From positions 1 to 46,537 of the forward strand of contig JAQSWG010000014.1 of the NCBI GenBank assembly GCA_029266735.1: 46,537 nt of DNA. Direction: 5' to 3'. This DNA comes from Ornithinibacter sp. (GTDB lineage Bacteria > Actinomycetota > Actinomycetes > Actinomycetales > Dermatophilaceae). Position numbers and translations under genes: made by a program. The notes below the pieces were generated by a model. The model was not told the origin of the DNA. It made no database searches and saw only the letters and a program-made list of their open reading frames with translations. Below, one piece after another: positions 44,217 through 46,537 of this stretch. Each line of letters begins with the position of its first letter. The first letter of the stretch is position 1.

Positions 44217-44774
44217 ATGAGTTCGCGGGACCGTCTTCGTGAGCGCCTGACGGCGCTGATAGAGGCTGCCGGTTTCAACCGGAGCCAGGCGGCGCACGCC
44301 ATCGGGTGCACGCCGTCCCGACTTGGGGACTACCTGGCCGGGCGCACCATCCCTTCAGCGATGGTTCTGCTCGACCTCGAAGATGCCGCCGAGCAGGCAG
44401 CCAACCGCAGTTGGATGCGAGCCTCGGATGTCATCGACGCGGTCGCCACCCACTGCGAGTCTGATCCGATGTGGGCGATGCGGATGCTGCTCCAAGGACG
44501 TGACCAGTCCCTCGCTCTGAGCACGCCGGCTCGCCGTGCGATCTGGGCCACGGGAACCCCACTACAGCCTTTGACCGGCCCTTGGAAGACCTTGGCGTAC
44601 ACCATGCTCCGCGAGAGCGCCCGCGATGGGCGGCCGATCCCCCGGTGGCTCGCTGCCCCCATGCCGCTACGCGAGCCTTGGGCCCCACTCCCGTTGAGGC
44701 ATGGGCGAGCATTGGACGATGGCCTTGCCAAGCTCGGCATCGAGATCAATGAGCGTGAGCTGGCCACGGCGTGA
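44217..44774 (+). CDS. HTH protein, probable antitoxin of a nucleotidyltransferase pair
   Basis: 185 residues. The N-terminal HTH is ALIEAAGFNRSQAAHAIGCT then PSRLGDYLAGRTIPSA (~14-46). The middle has WMRASDVIDAVATHCESDPMWAMRMLLQGRD. The C-terminal part is Pro/Arg/Leu-rich (PRWLAAPMPLREPWAPLP) and may contact the partner. It overlaps the next gene by 4 nt (GTGA), and has the operator described above. HTH plus DUF6036-type nucleotidyltransferase gene pairs occur as predicted toxin-antitoxin modules. Here the antitoxin side is intact. Confidence 0.75.
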   Translation: MSSRDRLRERLTALIEAAGFNRSQAAHAIGCTPSRLGDYLAGRTIPSAMVLLDLEDAAEQAANRSWMRASDVIDAVATHCESDPMWAMRMLLQGRDQSLALSTPARRAIWATGTPLQPLTGPWKTLAYTMLRESARDGRPIPRWLAAPMPLREPWAPLPLRHGRALDDGLAKLGIEINERELATA

Positions 44775-45220
44775 GCTTCGACCTCGACGCGGCACAGATC
44801 CGCCAACTGCTGGACGAACTCGACCAACGCCTCAGCGCCCTTGGGATCGCGGCGACTGTCTACGTCGTCGGAGGCGCTGCGATCTCACTTCACCTTCCCG
44901 ACGCAGACCGCCGGACTCAAGACATCGATGGCATCACGACCGATGACCGGGTCGCCGACATCGTCGCGCAGATGGCCGACGAGCTCGGCCTGCCCGAGGG
45001 GTGGCTCAACGGAGCCGCCCGTCCATTCCTCCCGCCCATCCCGGCTGACGCCCTCGCTCCACCCAGCTCCAAGACCGTTGGGCACTCTTCCTCGAAGCCA
45101 CCTCGCCCGACCAACGGGTTGCGGTGCTCGGCAAGGGATCCACTCCAGCGCCTCACCACCGGCGGTGGTGCGCACGACCACCGATCTCCTGCGGTGCAGA
45201 TCGATCCCCACGAACTGTGA
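44771..45220 (+). pseudogene. DUF6036-like nucleotidyltransferase, C-terminus lost (probable disabled toxin)
   Basis: The first ~95 residues are good: YVVGGAAISLHLPDADRRTQ then DIDGITTDD, the GG...DID nucleotidyltransferase signature, followed by ELGLPEGWLNGAARPFLPPI, a DUF6036-type hallmark. After about 45055 the similarity ends and the frame runs through unrelated sequence to 45220, overlapping an IS110 fragment on the other strand. A second frame at 45049-45135 (LQDRWALFLEATSPDQRVAV) looks like a scrap of another protein. The family's C-terminal part is missing, so activity is doubtful. Confidence 0.7.
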
Positions 45221-45238
45221 ACCGTCATACTCAGACAT
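45137..45238 (-). pseudogene. IS110-family transposase, N-terminal fragment
   Basis: The reading frame starts at ATG 45238 with GAGGAGG just upstream and reads MSEYDGSQFVGIDLHRRRSV then VVRTTAGGEALEW, the start of IS110 transposases, where GIDLH carries the first catalytic Asp of the RuvC-like DEDD site. After ~34 codons the match ends, so more than 300 residues are missing. Confidence 0.75.
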
Positions 45239-45375
45239 GAGGGGCCTCCTCGAATCCGATGGATTACATGAGCACTCCCAGCATGAGCACGACCGCGCTG
45301 GAAGGTAACCCACGAGGAGCGGAGGCCCCGCTCCTACATCGCATCAGAGGAATAGTCGGCAAGGTCAAGGGCGAG
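45239..45375 (-). mobile_element. Remnant of the IS110 non-coding end
   Basis: 137 bp between the transposase start and the tRNA. It holds a 9-bp inverted repeat GGGGCCTCC (45241-45249) / GGAGGCCCC (45321-45329) and a direct repeat ATGAGCAC (45268-45275 and 45283-45290). In IS110 elements the region upstream of the transposase encodes the bridge RNA; whether a usable one survives here cannot be told. The outer terminus is not defined. Confidence 0.4.
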
Positions 45376-45448
45376 AGCTGGCGAAGGGACTCGAACCCTC
45401 AACCCCCTGTTTACAAGACAGGTGCGCTACCGGTTGCGCCACGCCAGC
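45376..45448 (-). tRNA. tRNA-Thr (anticodon TGT)
   Basis: Read on the minus strand it folds as a complete cloverleaf of 73 nt: acceptor GCTGGCG/CGCCAGC (7 bp), D arm GCGC/GCGC, anticodon stem CCTGT/ACAGG with loop CTTGTAA (anticodon TGT, reading ACA), variable loop GGGTT, T arm GAGGG-TTCGAGT-CCCTT, discriminator T. CCA is not encoded. Its 3' 43 nt are duplicated at 43651-43693. Confidence 0.92.
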
Positions 45449-45552
45449 GGATGGCGCGCCGAGGCGGCGCGGCCAGCCCCGGAGTCTACGCGGACCGACC
45501 CGGAAGTGGGCCGTGGGGAATGCCGTGCAGTGAGCCGGGTAGTGAAGGCGGC

Positions 45553-46405
45553 ATGGGCCACAGGCTCGAGCTGCCCGAGACCGCTGCCAGTGGGAAGGGC
45601 CGGACTCGCTGACGTTCAGCTGGAACGCCACGCTGCTCCTGCGGTTCGGCGGGTTCACGGTCCTCACCGACCCGAACTTCGTCCATCGGCACGAGAAGGT
45701 GGGCCTCGGCCACGGGATGCGCGCAACCCGGCTGACCGACCGGCCGATGGAGATCGACGACCTCCCGCCGATCGACCTCGTCCTCCTCTCCCACTACCAC
45801 GGCGACCACTTCGACCAGGTCGCCCAGGAGCGCCTCGACCGTGGCATCCCGATCGTCACGACGCCGCAGGCCCAGCGTCAGCTGGCCGAGCTCGGCTTCA
45901 CCCACGCGCTCGGTCTCGACACCTGGGATGCCGTGTCCGTCACCTCCGGCGGACGCTCCCTGCGCATCACTTCCTGCCCCGGCCGGCATGGGCCCGGGGT
46001 GACCGACTTGGTCCTACCCGACGTCATGGGCAGCGTTCTCGAGTGGGGTGACGCCGCGCAGTCGAGAACGGTCTACGTCACCGGCGACACGCTCATGGTG
46101 GACGGGCTGGCCGACATCCCCCGGCGCTACCCGGCGATCGACATCGGGGTCTTCCACCTCGGCGGGACGAAGGTCCTGGGGATCCTGGTGTCGATGGACG
46201 CGAAACAGGGGCTGGCGGCACTCAAGCTCATCGACCCCGGCACCGTGGTTCCCGTGCACCACGCCGACTACGACGTGTTCACCTCGCCGCTCGAGGACTT
46301 CCTCGAGGCCACGGACGGTGCGTCGCTGCGAAGGTGCGGCCGCTGGCCCCAGGAGAGAACCGGGAGCTTCCGCCAGCCGGCACCCCGGCCGGCCTCTCCG
46401 GCTGA
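45553..46405 (+). pseudogene. UlaG-like MBL-fold hydrolase with two apparent frameshifts
   Basis: A continuous coding run, 45600 to ~46320, reads LTFSWNATLLLRFGGFTVLT, then SHYHGDHFDQV (the HxHxDH metal motif), CPGRHGPG, YVTGDTLMVDGL and VPVHHADYDVF. This frame has no start codon before the domain. The likely start MGHRLELPETAASGKG (ATG 45553) is in another frame, so a base is missing or extra near 45594-45606. Near 46320-46335 the frame changes again to KVRPLAPGENRELPPAGTPA, ending at TGA 46403. Either decayed or sequencing errors. The substrate is unknown. Confidence 0.75.
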
Positions 46406-46441
46406 GACCCGCCGCAAACCGCCGCCGCTTGCCACTAAACG

Positions 46442-46537
46442 TCAGGCGGCGGGGGTGTGGGTGTGGGGGGTGGTGTCGGTGTCCTGGAGGTGGGTGCGGA
46501 GGCGGGTGAGGGTGGTGCGCAGGATGCGGGAGACCTG
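46442..46537 (-). CDS. C-terminus of an unidentified minus-strand protein, cut by the window edge
   Basis: The last 31 codons plus TGA are visible (VSRILRTTLTRLRTHLQDTD, then TTPHTHTPAA). Third codon positions are nearly all C or G, as in real genes here. A basic helix followed by a Thr/His/Pro tail is all that can be described. The family is not recognisable. Confidence 0.5.
   Translation of the reverse strand, partial: QVSRILRTTLTRLRTHLQDTDTTPHTHTPAA

Overview
The window is high-GC DNA of an actinobacterium. The gene content fits the mycothiol-making Micrococcales (an Intrasporangiaceae-like genome is my guess from protein flavour): mshA, a mycothiol-dependent aldehyde dehydrogenase, CarD, SenX3/RegX3, a PASTA-less Ser/Thr kinase, an F420-type flavin oxidoreductase, and many genes that appear to start without a leader, with a TAnnnT -10 box 6-7 nt upstream of ATG/GTG.

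Positions 1-28 kb look like conserved chromosome. The order regulator / HbhA-like protein / asparaginase / dtd / DUF2516 / exported protein / mshA / YbjN / gpm / (sigma-like membrane protein) / phoU / senX3 / regX3 resembles the mycobacterial Rv0474-Rv0491 block. It then runs into carD-ispD-ispF-(mscR-MBL)-cysS-rlmB, which resembles Rv3583c-Rv3579c. After this come small membrane proteins (DUF4190, DUF2752, RDD), a DUF4032 kinase-like protein, a UgpC/MsmK-type sugar ABC ATPase, a CBS protein, a membrane Ser/Thr kinase and an unusual P-loop kinase fused to a luciferase-like oxidoreductase. The phosphoglycerate mutase gene carries an internal, frame-shifting deletion.

Positions 28-43 kb are an accessory metabolic and stress stretch: trehalase-like GH15, a MetE-like methyltransferase, a RemA/DUF370-like protein, RidA, a quinone-reductase-like MDR, SRPBCC, alkyl sulfatase, GNATs (one frameshifted), NmrA-like, a tiny secreted protein, two alpha/beta hydrolases and an HxlR regulator divergent from one of them.

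Positions 43.6-45.5 kb look like a decayed mini-island in a tRNA gene. An intact tRNA-Thr(TGT) on the minus strand and a 43-nt copy of its 3' part bracket about 1.7 kb. Inside are an HTH/nucleotidyltransferase pair of toxin-antitoxin type whose second gene is truncated, and an IS110-family fragment. The right edge holds a frameshifted metallo-beta-lactamase-fold gene and the C-terminus of an unidentified minus-strand gene.

The items most worth following up are a two-copy long palindromic intergenic element (7.83 and 17.07 kb), the tRNA-bounded mini-island, the sigma-factor-like membrane fusion protein, the kinase-oxidoreductase fusion, and a cluster of TGCTCRC motifs in front of the HbhA-locus regulator. 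All calls were made by reading the sequence; no searches or computations were run.
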